Below the pieces are notes generated by a model that made no database searches, was not told the DNA's origin, and saw only the letters and a list, made by a program, of their open reading frames with translations. A DNA stretch of 64,000 nucleotides, from assembly GCF_003340495.1 (NCBI RefSeq), contig NZ_QASA01000001.1, forward strand, positions 5,642,001-5,706,000, read 5' to 3'. The DNA comes from Adhaeribacter pallidiroseus. GTDB lineage: Bacteria; Bacteroidota; Bacteroidia; Cytophagales; Hymenobacteraceae. Shown piece by piece: positions 18,501 through 27,020 of this stretch. A program made the translations under genes and the position numbers. Within the stretch, counting starts at the first letter, position 1. Each line of letters begins with the position of its first letter.

Positions 18501-18564
18501 ATTCAAAAAAGAAAGCTCGAAATAATTCTATAGTTAGAATTATTTCGAGCTTTCTTTTTTGAAT
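18501..18564. terminator. Perfect 30-bp hairpin, bidirectional terminator
   Basis: The left arm 18501-18530 and right arm 18535-18564 are exact reverse complements around the loop TAGT. The arms start ATTCAAAAAAGAAAGCTCG, so T-rich tracts occur on both strands. It lies between two convergent genes and would stop transcription from both sides. Confidence 0.8.
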
Positions 18565-18587
18565 GAAATTGTTAGCTAATTATACCT

Positions 18588-19127
18588 TTATTTAACAACA
18601 CTTAAAGGCGGAATTTCGGATCCTTCCTTAACTACAACATTGCGTAAAATAATGGCTCCAGGATTAATCAAAACTCCTTTCTCTAAAATAGAACCACCTC
18701 CAATATAAGCATTTGGGTAAACAAGAACAAAATCATTTATTACTGCATCATGATCAACGCAAACGCCTGCATTAATAATTACATGTTTTCCAATGCAAGC
18801 TTTTGATTGCACCACTGCATTAGCCAGAATAACAGTTCCTTCTCCTAGTTCTACATCTTCAGCTACGTAAGCCGACGGATGAATCAAAGTGCCAAATTTA
18901 TGTTTTACTCTACCTGCAATCTTTTCGCGAACAACATTATTGCCAATACCAATTATTAATCGCGATTCAGAATGAAGTATTTCTTCATATGGTCTAACTA
19001 AGGCTGATTTATCATCTTTTAACTGATCATTAAAAAAAGCCTCTACTTTGCCGCCTTGCAGTTTAATTAAATCGGCCACTACTGTGGCATGGCCTCCTGC
19101 TCCATAGATAACATAAGAAGTTCTCAT
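18588..19127 (-). CDS. NeuD/PglD-like sugar O/N-acyltransferase
   Basis: The protein has 179 residues. An N-terminal nucleotide-sugar-binding fold (YGAGGHATVVADLI) is followed by a left-handed beta-helix of hexapeptide repeats from about residue 80 (LIHPSAYVAEDVELGEGTVI). His residues for catalysis are in INAGVCVDHDAVI. It probably adds an acetyl group to a sugar precursor of the exopolysaccharide. Its start overlaps the end of the MraY-like gene by four bases (ATGA), so the two are translationally coupled. It is the last gene of the polysaccharide locus. Confidence 0.86.
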   Translation of the reverse strand: MRTSYVIYGAGGHATVVADLIKLQGGKVEAFFNDQLKDDKSALVRPYEEILHSESRLIIGIGNNVVREKIAGRVKHKFGTLIHPSAYVAEDVELGEGTVILANAVVQSKACIGKHVIINAGVCVDHDAVINDFVLVYPNAYIGGGSILEKGVLINPGAIILRNVVVKEGSEIPPLSVVK

Positions 19128-19924
19128 GAAAGTGCTCTTTTGGGCATTAAGATCGGCTTGGTAATTACGTAGATCATAATCAAAGGCAAGGCCACCAGAA
19201 TGAAAATGTAAATAAAATCAAGCGAAGAAAACAGCACTAAGCAATTTACTAATAATTGAACAAGCGCATATAAAGCTGATACAATTAGGTGCGGTACTTT
19301 ACGCTCATTGGCCAGTATTTGATAAAAGTGCAAGCGGTGCGGTTCGAAAATGTTTTGCCTTAAAAGAAGCCGGTGTATGATTGTTAGTACCGTATCTACC
19401 CCATATACCGCCAGGAAGAGGATATAAGTTAAGGATTCTGTTTTTAGAATAAGCATGAGTAATAACGCAAGAATCCAAAAGCCAATGCTTACGCTACCTA
19501 CGTCTCCCGCAAAGCACTTCGCTTTCTTTCGAAAATTAAAAAAAAGAAAAACTATGGAGGCAATAATCGGGCAAATAATAAAGGCTGAGTCTGCGAAGCT
19601 AACGATGCGTTCGTTTACGTACAGGAGCGAGCACAAAATAATTAAGCTGTATAAACCTGTAATGCCATTAATACCATCCATAAAATTATAAGCATTGATA
19701 ATACCTATTATAAGAATGTATACAATAGGAATAAGCCAGATTGGTAATGATTGAAATGCATTTACAGAATATAGTAAAGCAGTAACAGCCAATAAGTGAA
19801 CCAGCAAGCGAACTCGGCTAGGTAAACTACTTATATCATCCCAAAAGCTTATCAAACTTATAAGCAGCATGCCAAAAAGCAGAAAAGCGGAAGCATCGTG
19901 GAAAAAGACAGCATACAAAATCAT
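19124..19924 (-). CDS. MraY/WecA-family sugar-1-phosphate transferase, N-terminus cut off by frameshift
   Basis: This family moves a sugar-1-phosphate onto undecaprenyl phosphate, the first membrane step of polysaccharide synthesis. The frame from ATG 19924 gives 266 residues and about eight helices. It retains the family motifs FWDD, NAYNFMDGINGI, FAGDVGSVSIG and HRLHFYQ. It lacks the first helix and the RSSH...RGGG block, which are encoded upstream in another frame (19939-20076). Adding one G to the G6 tract (C6 at 19947-19952 on the + strand) restores one 317-residue protein of normal length. Without frame restoration, the product from this internal ATG is probably inactive. Confidence 0.85.
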   Translation of the reverse strand: MILYAVFFHDASAFLLFGMLLISLISFWDDISSLPSRVRLLVHLLAVTALLYSVNAFQSLPIWLIPIVYILIIGIINAYNFMDGINGITGLYSLIILCSLLYVNERIVSFADSAFIICPIIASIVFLFFNFRKKAKCFAGDVGSVSIGFWILALLLMLILKTESLTYILFLAVYGVDTVLTIIHRLLLRQNIFEPHRLHFYQILANERKVPHLIVSALYALVQLLVNCLVLFSSLDFIYIFILVALPLIMIYVITKPILMPKRALS

Positions 19925-19938
19925 GGCGAAAGGATAAA

Positions 19939-20076
19939 CTATACCACCCCCCGAATAGTAATTGCCGTATGGGAACTACGATTATTAGGTTTATCAATAA
20001 TATTGAAACGATCCGCAATCCGGAAATAACCAAGTAATAAGATAAAAAGCAATAAGGTAATAAAGGCGTAAATCAT
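19939..20076 (-). pseudogene. Out-of-frame N-terminus of the MraY/WecA-family gene
   Basis: ATG at 20076 overlaps the stop of the preceding epimerase gene (ATGA), the usual coupled start. It encodes a transmembrane helix and then NIIDKPNNRSSHTAITIRG, the diagnostic N-terminal block of WecA/MraY-type enzymes. The frame then hits TAG at 19939-19941 just past the G6 tract. The continuation GGGIVYPFAMILY is in the frame of the 19124-19924 ORF, so the break is a single missing base. Confidence 0.88.
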
Positions 20077-20978
20077 ACGATCATGGGCAATTTTAGTAAA
20101 ACAGATGATGGATGCCAGTTTAATTTTTCCTTTGCCTTAGAATCATCAAAGGTTAACGTCGACATCATTTTATGAAGTTTAAGAGTAGTTATGGGCGATT
20201 TGGAGCCAAGTAAGTTGCCAAACAAAGCAATGCTTTTGGCAAGAGGCACCGGTATATGCAAAGGTTGTTTTTTGCCTGCAGCTGCAGCAATGCCATCCTC
20301 TAGTTCTTTAAAGCTGGGGTGATAACCATCTGTTAAATTGTACGTACCACCAACTTCGGCTGCTTTAGGGATGATAGCAGCTACATCTTCGGCCCATACT
20401 ACGCTCTTTCGGGCAGCTGATTTACCAATGCCTAAATATCGTCCGCTATTGATGCCTTTAATCATAGCTCCTAGGTTACCCGGTGGATTAGGACCTGCAA
20501 TTAAGGGTAGCCTTAATATTCCGAGTTTTACATTATGCTTCGTTGCCCACTTTTGTAACCATTCTTCTGCTAAAATTTTTGATTTAGCATAGGGGGTTTC
20601 TCCTTTAAGCGATTGGTTCTCGCGGATTAACTGGCCTTCTTCTAGCCCATAAACCGCTACGGTACTAATAAAAATAAAGCTTTTAACGGGCAATCCTGAA
20701 GCTAAAAGACCTTGGCACAAGTTTTTTGTTCCCTCGAGATTAACCTGAAAAAATTCTTTATTTTCTGCTTCATTCCTTGGTACAACGTGCGCTTTGCCAG
20801 CAGCATGGATTACAATATCCAGAGCTGTATCAATAACAGGAACTTCTTTTTGCAAATCGGCTCTTATTTCATTGCTTTTTGCTCTGCCTAAAGTAATAAC
20901 GTTATAATTTTGATTAGCTAAGCTGGTATGTAGTACTTTACCTAAAAAGCCTGATGCTCCCGTTAACAATGCATTCAT
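20073..20978 (-). CDS. NAD-dependent sugar epimerase/dehydratase
   Basis: This extended short-chain dehydrogenase has 301 residues. The nucleotide-binding motif is TGASGFLG (residues 6-13), and the catalytic Tyr130/Lys134 pair lies in TPYAKSK. It resembles the WbpV/WbiG-type enzymes that finish UDP-N-acetyl-6-deoxyhexosamine precursors. In other bacteria these sit beside a WecA/WbpL-like transferase, as here. It probably makes the first sugar that the neighbouring transferase loads onto the lipid carrier. The exact sugar is inference. Confidence 0.88.
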   Translation of the reverse strand: MNALLTGASGFLGKVLHTSLANQNYNVITLGRAKSNEIRADLQKEVPVIDTALDIVIHAAGKAHVVPRNEAENKEFFQVNLEGTKNLCQGLLASGLPVKSFIFISTVAVYGLEEGQLIRENQSLKGETPYAKSKILAEEWLQKWATKHNVKLGILRLPLIAGPNPPGNLGAMIKGINSGRYLGIGKSAARKSVVWAEDVAAIIPKAAEVGGTYNLTDGYHPSFKELEDGIAAAAGKKQPLHIPVPLAKSIALFGNLLGSKSPITTLKLHKMMSTLTFDDSKAKEKLNWHPSSVLLKLPMIV

Positions 20979-20979
20979 C

Positions 20980-22188
20980 TTATCTATGCTTATTATTTAA
21001 CAAAACCATTGCATTCAGGAAGTCATTTGCTAACTTATTTCGATTAAAATAATTTTGAGCCAAGCTTAAACTATTAGCCGCCATTTGGTTTCGGACTAAC
21101 GGATTGTTTACCAAATATTCTATGGCATCAGCAAAAATAGCCGGCTCATCTGGTAAAACAGTGATACCAGCGTTATGCTTCTGGAGTGTTTGTTTGATCC
21201 AGCCTTGCGTGGATTGAATTATTGGCACTCCTGCAGCAAAGGCATCGAACATTTTATTCGGAGAGCTTGTTTGCAAAACTTCTAAATTCTTAAATACAAC
21301 AAAAGCACCATATGCTTTTTGCAACCAACCTATTACTTGTGTTTTGGGAATGAGACCTAAGAAATGAACATTATCTAAAGCGTTTTTTACGCAAAACTCT
21401 TGTAAATACTTCTTTTCTGCTCCTTCCCCAATCATAACAATTTTAACCTGGTTGTTTCCCCTTCTTTTCAGTTCTAAGGCTGCCATAATTATTTGTTGGC
21501 AATCGTCCATTAACCCTAAGGAACCGGTATAAACAAAAACACATTTTTCTTGCGCCCATTCTGGCAATGTTAATTCAATGGGTTGTTGAAATAACTCTAC
21601 ATCGCTCGCATTAGGAATAACAAGCACGTTTGTCTCGGGATACCTGGTTTTTATAGAATCCCGCATACCATCTGAACAGGCAACAATAAGACTAGAAGCT
21701 CGGTAGCATATTTTTTCAAAGCCATAAGCTATGCTCTTCATCCAATTGCTTTTCATAAAGCCCAACTGAATAGCTCCTTCGGGCCAAAGATCTCGTACTT
21801 CAAATACCAAATTTTTTCCTCTGAGATAACGAGCCGTTAAGCCAGGCAAGCCAATTGTAATGGGGCCTGAAGAGGCAATTACTACATCACACTTTAATTT
21901 AAGACTATAAAAGATAGATATTAAGGAGAAGGCGCAAAAAGTAAAAAGTCTTTTAAGTACGTGGTGTTTATTTGATTGTAAAAGATTAATGGCAATAACT
22001 TGGATGCCTTCAAAATTATACTTTGATATTAATCCCTTACCTACAGGTAAGTCAGATTTGTCGTAAGGAGAGGTAACTACAGTAACCTCATGGCCTGCCG
22101 CAACCCATCTTTTAGTCATTTCATATACTCTGGTACTCCAACCTCCTTTTGGAGTACCAAAATATTGATAAAAGTAAACAATTTTCAT
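20980..22188 (-). CDS. WbuB-like glycosyltransferase, family 4
   Basis: The protein has 402 residues with two Rossmann-like domains (GT-B fold). The N-terminal part has GTPKGGWSTRVYEMTKRWVAAGHEVTVVTSPY. The donor-binding half has FVYTGSLGLMDDCQQII and the NKMFDAFAAGVPII segment with the conserved acidic region. It ends one base before the epimerase start, so it is in the same operon. The WbuB group adds an N-acetyl-6-deoxyhexosamine in O-antigen pathways; the same role here is inferred. Confidence 0.87.
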   Translation of the reverse strand: MKIVYFYQYFGTPKGGWSTRVYEMTKRWVAAGHEVTVVTSPYDKSDLPVGKGLISKYNFEGIQVIAINLLQSNKHHVLKRLFTFCAFSLISIFYSLKLKCDVVIASSGPITIGLPGLTARYLRGKNLVFEVRDLWPEGAIQLGFMKSNWMKSIAYGFEKICYRASSLIVACSDGMRDSIKTRYPETNVLVIPNASDVELFQQPIELTLPEWAQEKCVFVYTGSLGLMDDCQQIIMAALELKRRGNNQVKIVMIGEGAEKKYLQEFCVKNALDNVHFLGLIPKTQVIGWLQKAYGAFVVFKNLEVLQTSSPNKMFDAFAAGVPIIQSTQGWIKQTLQKHNAGITVLPDEPAIFADAIEYLVNNPLVRNQMAANSLSLAQNYFNRNKLANDFLNAMVLLNNKHR

Positions 22189-22377
22189 TTTGTATTAATA
22201 CCTACGTTTGAGTTATCAGTGTGCTAAGTGTTATATTGTTGAGTTATCAAATCAAAGCTGCAAAGTAGGTACACATTTATACTTAATTTTCTGCTTGCAA
22301 ATTTAACCTCAGCTCTGTAGTTGCAAGAAAGCTTACTTGTAAAAGGTAATTAATGATTGGGGTAACTTAACTTTAAG

Positions 22378-23481
22378 TTAAAGATTGTTATTGATGTTAG
22401 TAATATAGTTTTTAATTAAATAGTCCCACTCAAAATTCTGACTAACTCTTGTCGTATTTTCAATTAAGGAACTATAATTAGCTACAACTAAATCTAATTT
22501 TTCCTTTAGTTCTTCCATGGATTCATGGCTGCAAGAGTAACCGACTTCCCCATCTTTAAAGTAACCATCTACACCATCGCCTCTGGTATAAATAATTGGC
22601 AGTCCCTGCGATAAAGCTTCGATATAGACAACACCAAAAGTTTCGCGGTAAGAAAGCAGAACGAAAACATCGTTGTTTTTATAAATATCGAGTAACTGGT
22701 TTCTATCTCTTACTTCGCCGATGTAATTGATAACATTGCCATTTGTAACAGATTGGGAAATTTTATTAAACTCTAGGTTCAATAAATTTTTGCCTACAAT
22801 ATTCAGGACATATTTTCTATCGTTGTATTTTTTAATAAAATCGATTAATAAATCAAGCTTTTTTCTTTTAATAATCTGCCCTACAAAAAGAATGTTTACG
22901 GTATTTAGGTTTTGTGTTTCTTTATCTTTTTTATGTTTGTTGTTTAGCCAGAAGTCGTCAATTCCATTAGGTAATGGGAAATATTTTTTTTTATCAATCT
23001 GCGGAAATAAGTTTATGATTTTTTCCTTGTAGGCTGGAGACACAAAGAAAACCATATCAGCGGTAGTAAGTATTTTATTAGCGATAGATCGAAATATCCT
23101 GCTCTTTTTGATATAGACATCCACATCTGCACTTCTAACGGTTATCACTAATTTTTTCTTAGTGATTCTGCTCAACAAATAGGCCGGTATGCCATCGCTG
23201 ATTAAAGTATGAGCATGTATGTAAGTATACCCTTGCGTAAGTTTTTTCTTGTATGCTAACCTAATTACTTTTAAGGCTTTAGTAAAAAAGAAAATCTTAT
23301 CAGTCTTAGTAAAAATGTAATCTACCTCTAAGCCTTCAATGTGCTTCTCCGCTTTAAAGCTTTTATAAACTGGAATCAAAAAGATATCCGGTCGGTATTT
23401 TAAAATAGCATTCCGAAGATTATAATGAATTTTATTATCCAGAAAATAACTATTTATATGCAAAGCATTTTTAACGGACAT
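22378..23481 (-). CDS. Glycosyltransferase, family 4
   Basis: From the ATG at 23481 the protein has 367 residues. A TTG at 23511 would add ten residues, but ATG is the likelier start. The C-terminal GT-B domain shows VNILFVGQIIKRKKLDLLIDFIKKY and FVLLSYRETFGVVYIEALSQGLPII, which carries the EX7E donor-binding motif. The coding sequence is very AT-rich, as is common in exchangeable surface-polysaccharide genes. Acceptor and donor are unknown. Confidence 0.85.
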   Translation of the reverse strand: MSVKNALHINSYFLDNKIHYNLRNAILKYRPDIFLIPVYKSFKAEKHIEGLEVDYIFTKTDKIFFFTKALKVIRLAYKKKLTQGYTYIHAHTLISDGIPAYLLSRITKKKLVITVRSADVDVYIKKSRIFRSIANKILTTADMVFFVSPAYKEKIINLFPQIDKKKYFPLPNGIDDFWLNNKHKKDKETQNLNTVNILFVGQIIKRKKLDLLIDFIKKYNDRKYVLNIVGKNLLNLEFNKISQSVTNGNVINYIGEVRDRNQLLDIYKNNDVFVLLSYRETFGVVYIEALSQGLPIIYTRGDGVDGYFKDGEVGYSCSHESMEELKEKLDLVVANYSSLIENTTRVSQNFEWDYLIKNYITNINNNL

Positions 23482-23866
23482 GCTGCTTTTGTTTAAACTA
23501 AACTTTAACAAGGAATAAGATAATATTAAAATAAATTAGTGCTGTTTGGGCTTCGCAAATATTCAGCCAATTTGTTTATTCTTAATCAGGTATATAGATC
23601 TTTTTTAATAAATACTCTTGGGAGTCTTTAGGTTAGATAATGAATTATTCTAGACTTGTATAATTTATGCATATTTTAATAATATCACCGCAAAAGTAAA
23701 AATTTAATTCTAATTTATTGCTAGTTTTATAATATATATAATATATAAGCTTCTTTGTTTAAAAATGTATTGCTACTTCTTAGTGAGAATTTGTAATTTG
23801 TTTACCAGAATAAAGTTATATTGATGCCTTAAATTAAAGGCCTTGAGTGTTCTACCAAGTTCAAAG

Positions 23867-24072
23867 TAACGCGAGTTCAACAGAAGAAGTAATTCCAGAA
23901 TAGAGAATAAGAAGTTGTCCTCCCAAAAAAGTCTTCAGCACAGCAAGGCAATCAAATAAGTAAAGCATTTTGTTGCTTATCTGTTTTGTTCTGGATGCAA
24001 AGATTCTTTTTACGTGAACTTAGTAAAATACTTGTAACCTTCCCTATTTCTTATTAAAGTGAATTCGCGTTA
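23867..24072. mobile_element. Possible MITE or IS remnant with 13-bp terminal inverted repeats
   Basis: TAACGCGAGTTCA at 23867-23879 and TGAATTCGCGTTA at 24060-24072 are inverted copies with one mismatch, 206 bases apart overall. AAG directly flanks both ends and could be a 3-base target duplication. No transposase is encoded between them. The call rests on structure alone. Confidence 0.45.
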
Positions 24073-24138
24073 AAGTATATTCTTTTACCGGCTAGTTGAA
24101 ATTCTGGAGAATCGCCAAATTAGTAATAGTGATTAGAG

Positions 24139-24190
24139 TATCTTAAGTAAAAAGGCATGGTACATGTACCATGCCTTTTTACTTAAGATA
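24139..24190. terminator. Perfect 52-base palindrome, terminator of the alginate-lyase-like gene
   Basis: Bases 24139-24164 are exactly complementary to 24165-24190 (the arm includes AAGTAAAAAGGCATGGTACA). As RNA it forms a long GC-topped hairpin with U-rich flanks on both strands. It lies 37 bases past the minus-strand gene that stops at 24227. Confidence 0.75.
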
Positions 24191-24226
24191 ACTTTGTATT
24201 TTTGAAAATAGGAAATTTAAAAAACA

Positions 24227-25447
24227 CTAATAATAACGTGAAGTTAAAAGCTCCATGTAAGAACCAGATACAAAACGAGCATGACTTTCGGATAATATGG
24301 CTTGTACATTTAAGTCTTTGTATATGGCAGAAGCGGTTCTAGCAACTGGAGTAAAGTATTCTATTTTAAAATCTCCAATTTGGTCAAAATCCCAAACTTT
24401 TGTTCTGGTAACATAAGGCATCATCCATTGAAAGGCATTTTTCAAACTTTTGCCACTTGCCGAAGTATAATTCCATAAATTTATACCAACATTCTCCGCA
24501 CAACTAGCTAAGTTAAACCATCCTTTTAAATTTTTATTACAATAGGTCCAAGAATTAGTCCGGGCAAGCTCATATATTTGTTCCCCATTGGATTTGAACT
24601 GGCCATCTAGTCTATTGTAAGTCTGCAGCTCTATTATCGATTTTGCCAAAGCTTTATTTCCCGTAAACAAAGCATATGAAACAATCTGAAGATTATAAAA
24701 AGTACCGATATTATTAGGAGAAGCGCTAGCTAGTTTACCTGCTTCGCTATCCATTAACCAATTTAAATATTGATTAAACCACTCTTGTAAGGCTTCCTGA
24801 TTTTCAGAAGTCCAGGAGCTAGATCCAATTAGTAGTTGTACGCCATCTATAAGTTCTGGTAATTGCTCCGTATCAACTGTGCCAGTACCGTATACTCTGC
24901 TATCCCCTCTTATAAGTTGAGCATATTTTAAATTAGGGTTCATGCGCGTAGCACTATTTAAAAAAAATACTTTTAATAGTTCTGCTGCTTTACTTGCATA
25001 TTTTTCATCATCAGTAAAATAATAAGAAAGTCCTAATAGTCTAATGTCTTTACATAAATCTCGGATGTAAGTATTATCTTTTATATTACTTGCCTCCGGA
25101 TTAGACTGCCCATCTTTACGTATGTAAGGTAAGCCAGTAGCTGAGTTCGGGTCAGGCCACCAATAAGGAGCTAAACTTATATAATCATGTTTATCGCCGC
25201 TAGGCGGAGTAATTGATTTGTTTACTACAGAATAGGGCGTACGGATAAGCGATGGAGCAGTTGCTGATAAAAGTACTTTGAGCGCTGATAAACACTGCTC
25301 ATTTCCAGCATTTATTTTAAATTTATTTTGCATTAAAAGGTCAGCATTCATTAAAAAGGTATTAGGCCTTAATTGAGCCGTTCCTCTTAACGTAAAGATT
25401 AATAAGAATACTAATAGGATTGAGATGGATTGTGTAAATGTCTTCAT
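24227..25447 (-). CDS. Alginate-lyase-family secreted protein
   Basis: The preferred start at 25447 gives 406 residues beginning MKTFTQSISILL, a signal peptide ending near TAQ. An upstream in-frame start at 25498 adds 17 residues ahead of that signal and is unlikely. The alginate lyase fold (alpha/alpha barrel, PF05426 type) shows YISLAPYWWPDP, GLPYIRKDGQSNPE and ARTNSWTYCNKNL. The usual catalytic NNHG motif reads NNIGTFYNLQ, so the His is replaced by Ile. Located inside an exopolysaccharide locus, it may trim or release the polymer, or bind it without cutting. Confidence 0.82.
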   Translation of the reverse strand: MKTFTQSISILLVFLLIFTLRGTAQLRPNTFLMNADLLMQNKFKINAGNEQCLSALKVLLSATAPSLIRTPYSVVNKSITPPSGDKHDYISLAPYWWPDPNSATGLPYIRKDGQSNPEASNIKDNTYIRDLCKDIRLLGLSYYFTDDEKYASKAAELLKVFFLNSATRMNPNLKYAQLIRGDSRVYGTGTVDTEQLPELIDGVQLLIGSSSWTSENQEALQEWFNQYLNWLMDSEAGKLASASPNNIGTFYNLQIVSYALFTGNKALAKSIIELQTYNRLDGQFKSNGEQIYELARTNSWTYCNKNLKGWFNLASCAENVGINLWNYTSASGKSLKNAFQWMMPYVTRTKVWDFDQIGDFKIEYFTPVARTASAIYKDLNVQAILSESHARFVSGSYMELLTSRYY

Positions 25448-25771
25448 GCTTATTAGTTTGGATGTGGTATGTAATGCAAAAGTACAAATGAAACACAATA
25501 TTAGAAAAATGCGGTTGTGTTGTTCTATTGTATTATTAGCGTAAACAGGGTGCGTTTGTAATTTATGAAAGATCGTATAATCAGTTATGTAAGAATTTTA
25601 TACAGACGTAATAACGAGTAAAGAAGTATGTTCAACTTTTGACTTGACTGATTTAAGATAATAAAAAGAAGTATAAATATTGCTAATTGCCCGCTATATT
25701 TACCTCTATTGCTTTAATAGTGATACTCAACAAGGCAACTAGTAAATATAATAATTATGAGTTAAATGTTA

Positions 25772-25801
25772 ATAAAAAAGCCACCCTGAATTAGAGTAGC
25801 T
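25772..25801 (-). terminator. Terminator of the GT4 gene 25839-27020
   Basis: On the minus strand a 9-bp stem, AGCTACTCT with AGGGTGGCT (two G-U pairs), has a five-base loop. It runs directly into six T and lies 37 bases after the stop. Confidence 0.65.
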
Positions 25802-25838
25802 CTTATTTGGAAATTATGAGTAAACACATGAATAAACA

Positions 25839-27020
25839 TTAATTTCTGCTTTTACTATAAATGCTTTTTAATTTATTGGCATGAGCTTCAGGAGAATGAT
25901 TTACCTTTATTTGTGTTAGGCATTTTTCCGCTTTTACTTGAATAGATTCTTGATTTTTAAAGATTTCTATCAAACACTTCTCCAAACCGTTCTCTATAGC
26001 TTGTGCAATGGCGGCGCGATCTGCTGTTGTTGTATAAATGGCTTCTCCTAATCTGTTTTTAGGAATATTGATGATCCATCCTAAATCATTATTATTAATT
26101 TCAGGGAGAGCTCTTATATCTGTGGTAATAACTGGGCAACCACTTGCTTGCATCTCAAGAACAGAAAAACCATAAGTTTCTGCCCAGGTGGGCAGCAAAC
26201 CTATATGAGAGTTCTTCATCAATTCCAGTACCTGATTGTTTGGCAAAGAATTATAATATTGAATCCAAGAGCTGTTTTTAATTAACTCTTTGGCTTGGAT
26301 AACATCTTCTTCTGATTCTTTTTTTGCCCACCCGCTACGTGCAAAGCTACTCACAATGATGAGTTCAAAATCATATAGATGCCGTAATTTATTAAAAACA
26401 TTATACATCTCTACGCCACCTTTTCTATGAAATGCCCCACCAACAAACAAAAATCGAAGTTTGCCCGAGTAATTTAATTTTTTATCTTCTAACTGCTTTA
26501 CTAGCAGTTTCTGTGGTGGATGCGTAACGAATGTCTTCTTCTGAATAGTTTCTGCGTATTTTGGAAAGTGCTTTAAAAAATCTAACTGCATCCGTTTAGA
26601 GCACTCGGACAAAGGTAAAATGCCTAGGCAAGATTTATCAGCAATTGCATTTAAAGCATTGTCAACTTCTTTATCTTCTTTTAAGGCTGCATAATCTGGG
26701 TGACTCCCATGATGACAGTTAAGTGTTTGAGACAAACGAGGCACTAAAGTTTCACAAGAAGTAACCCAAGGTGTAAAAGAAGATAAACTGATACTGTTAA
26801 AAAAATGGTATACATCTATTTCTTTATTCTTCCATATTTCTTTAAACTTAAACTGATCGTCATACTTAATTTTAAAAATATTTACTTTTAGCTTTTTATT
26901 TATTACTTTTTTGAGAGTAAATAAATCCGTCTTGTTAGCATAGATGTATTTATTTTCAGCAATTTTTCCATTGATATTTCTTTGGTGCGGATAAAAATCA
27001 CCAACAATCCCTATATTCAT
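25839..27020 (-). CDS. Glycosyltransferase, family 4
   Basis: The protein has 393 residues. The N-terminal domain starts MNIGIVGDFYPHQRNINGKIAENKY. The C-terminal donor-binding domain has LRFLFVGGAFHRKGGVEMYNVF and GLLPTWAETYGFSVLEMQASGCPVITTDI, with the family EX7E motif (Glu in AETYGFSVLE). It follows the broken polymerase gene after a 1-kb spacer with transposase debris, and its own terminator lies just downstream. It may therefore be transcribed separately from the rest of the locus. Confidence 0.84.
   Translation of the reverse strand: MNIGIVGDFYPHQRNINGKIAENKYIYANKTDLFTLKKVINKKLKVNIFKIKYDDQFKFKEIWKNKEIDVYHFFNSISLSSFTPWVTSCETLVPRLSQTLNCHHGSHPDYAALKEDKEVDNALNAIADKSCLGILPLSECSKRMQLDFLKHFPKYAETIQKKTFVTHPPQKLLVKQLEDKKLNYSGKLRFLFVGGAFHRKGGVEMYNVFNKLRHLYDFELIIVSSFARSGWAKKESEEDVIQAKELIKNSSWIQYYNSLPNNQVLELMKNSHIGLLPTWAETYGFSVLEMQASGCPVITTDIRALPEINNNDLGWIINIPKNRLGEAIYTTTADRAAIAQAIENGLEKCLIEIFKNQESIQVKAEKCLTQIKVNHSPEAHANKLKSIYSKSRN

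Larger units (their letters stand above)
23482..24226. other. Long non-coding spacer inside the polysaccharide locus
   Basis: No ORF of note is present. The spacer holds a possible small mobile element (23867-24072) and a perfect 52-base palindrome (24139-24190) that ends the upstream transcript. The rest is AT-rich and featureless. Confidence 0.55.

Noticed and set aside
19836-20033. 65-codon frame across the G6 tract on the minus strand
   Set aside because: It is the third frame. Its translation matches nothing, while the other two frames carry the two halves of the MraY/WecA-type enzyme.
23482-24226. Hidden tRNA or small RNA gene in the long spacer
   Set aside because: I found no cloverleaf-like arms or conserved T-loop sequence. 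The structures present are explained by the terminator palindrome and the possible MITE.
25448-25498. Seventeen-residue extension ahead of the alginate-lyase-like signal peptide
   Set aside because: It would place a second hydrophobic stretch before a normal signal peptide. The ATG at 25447 fits export better.
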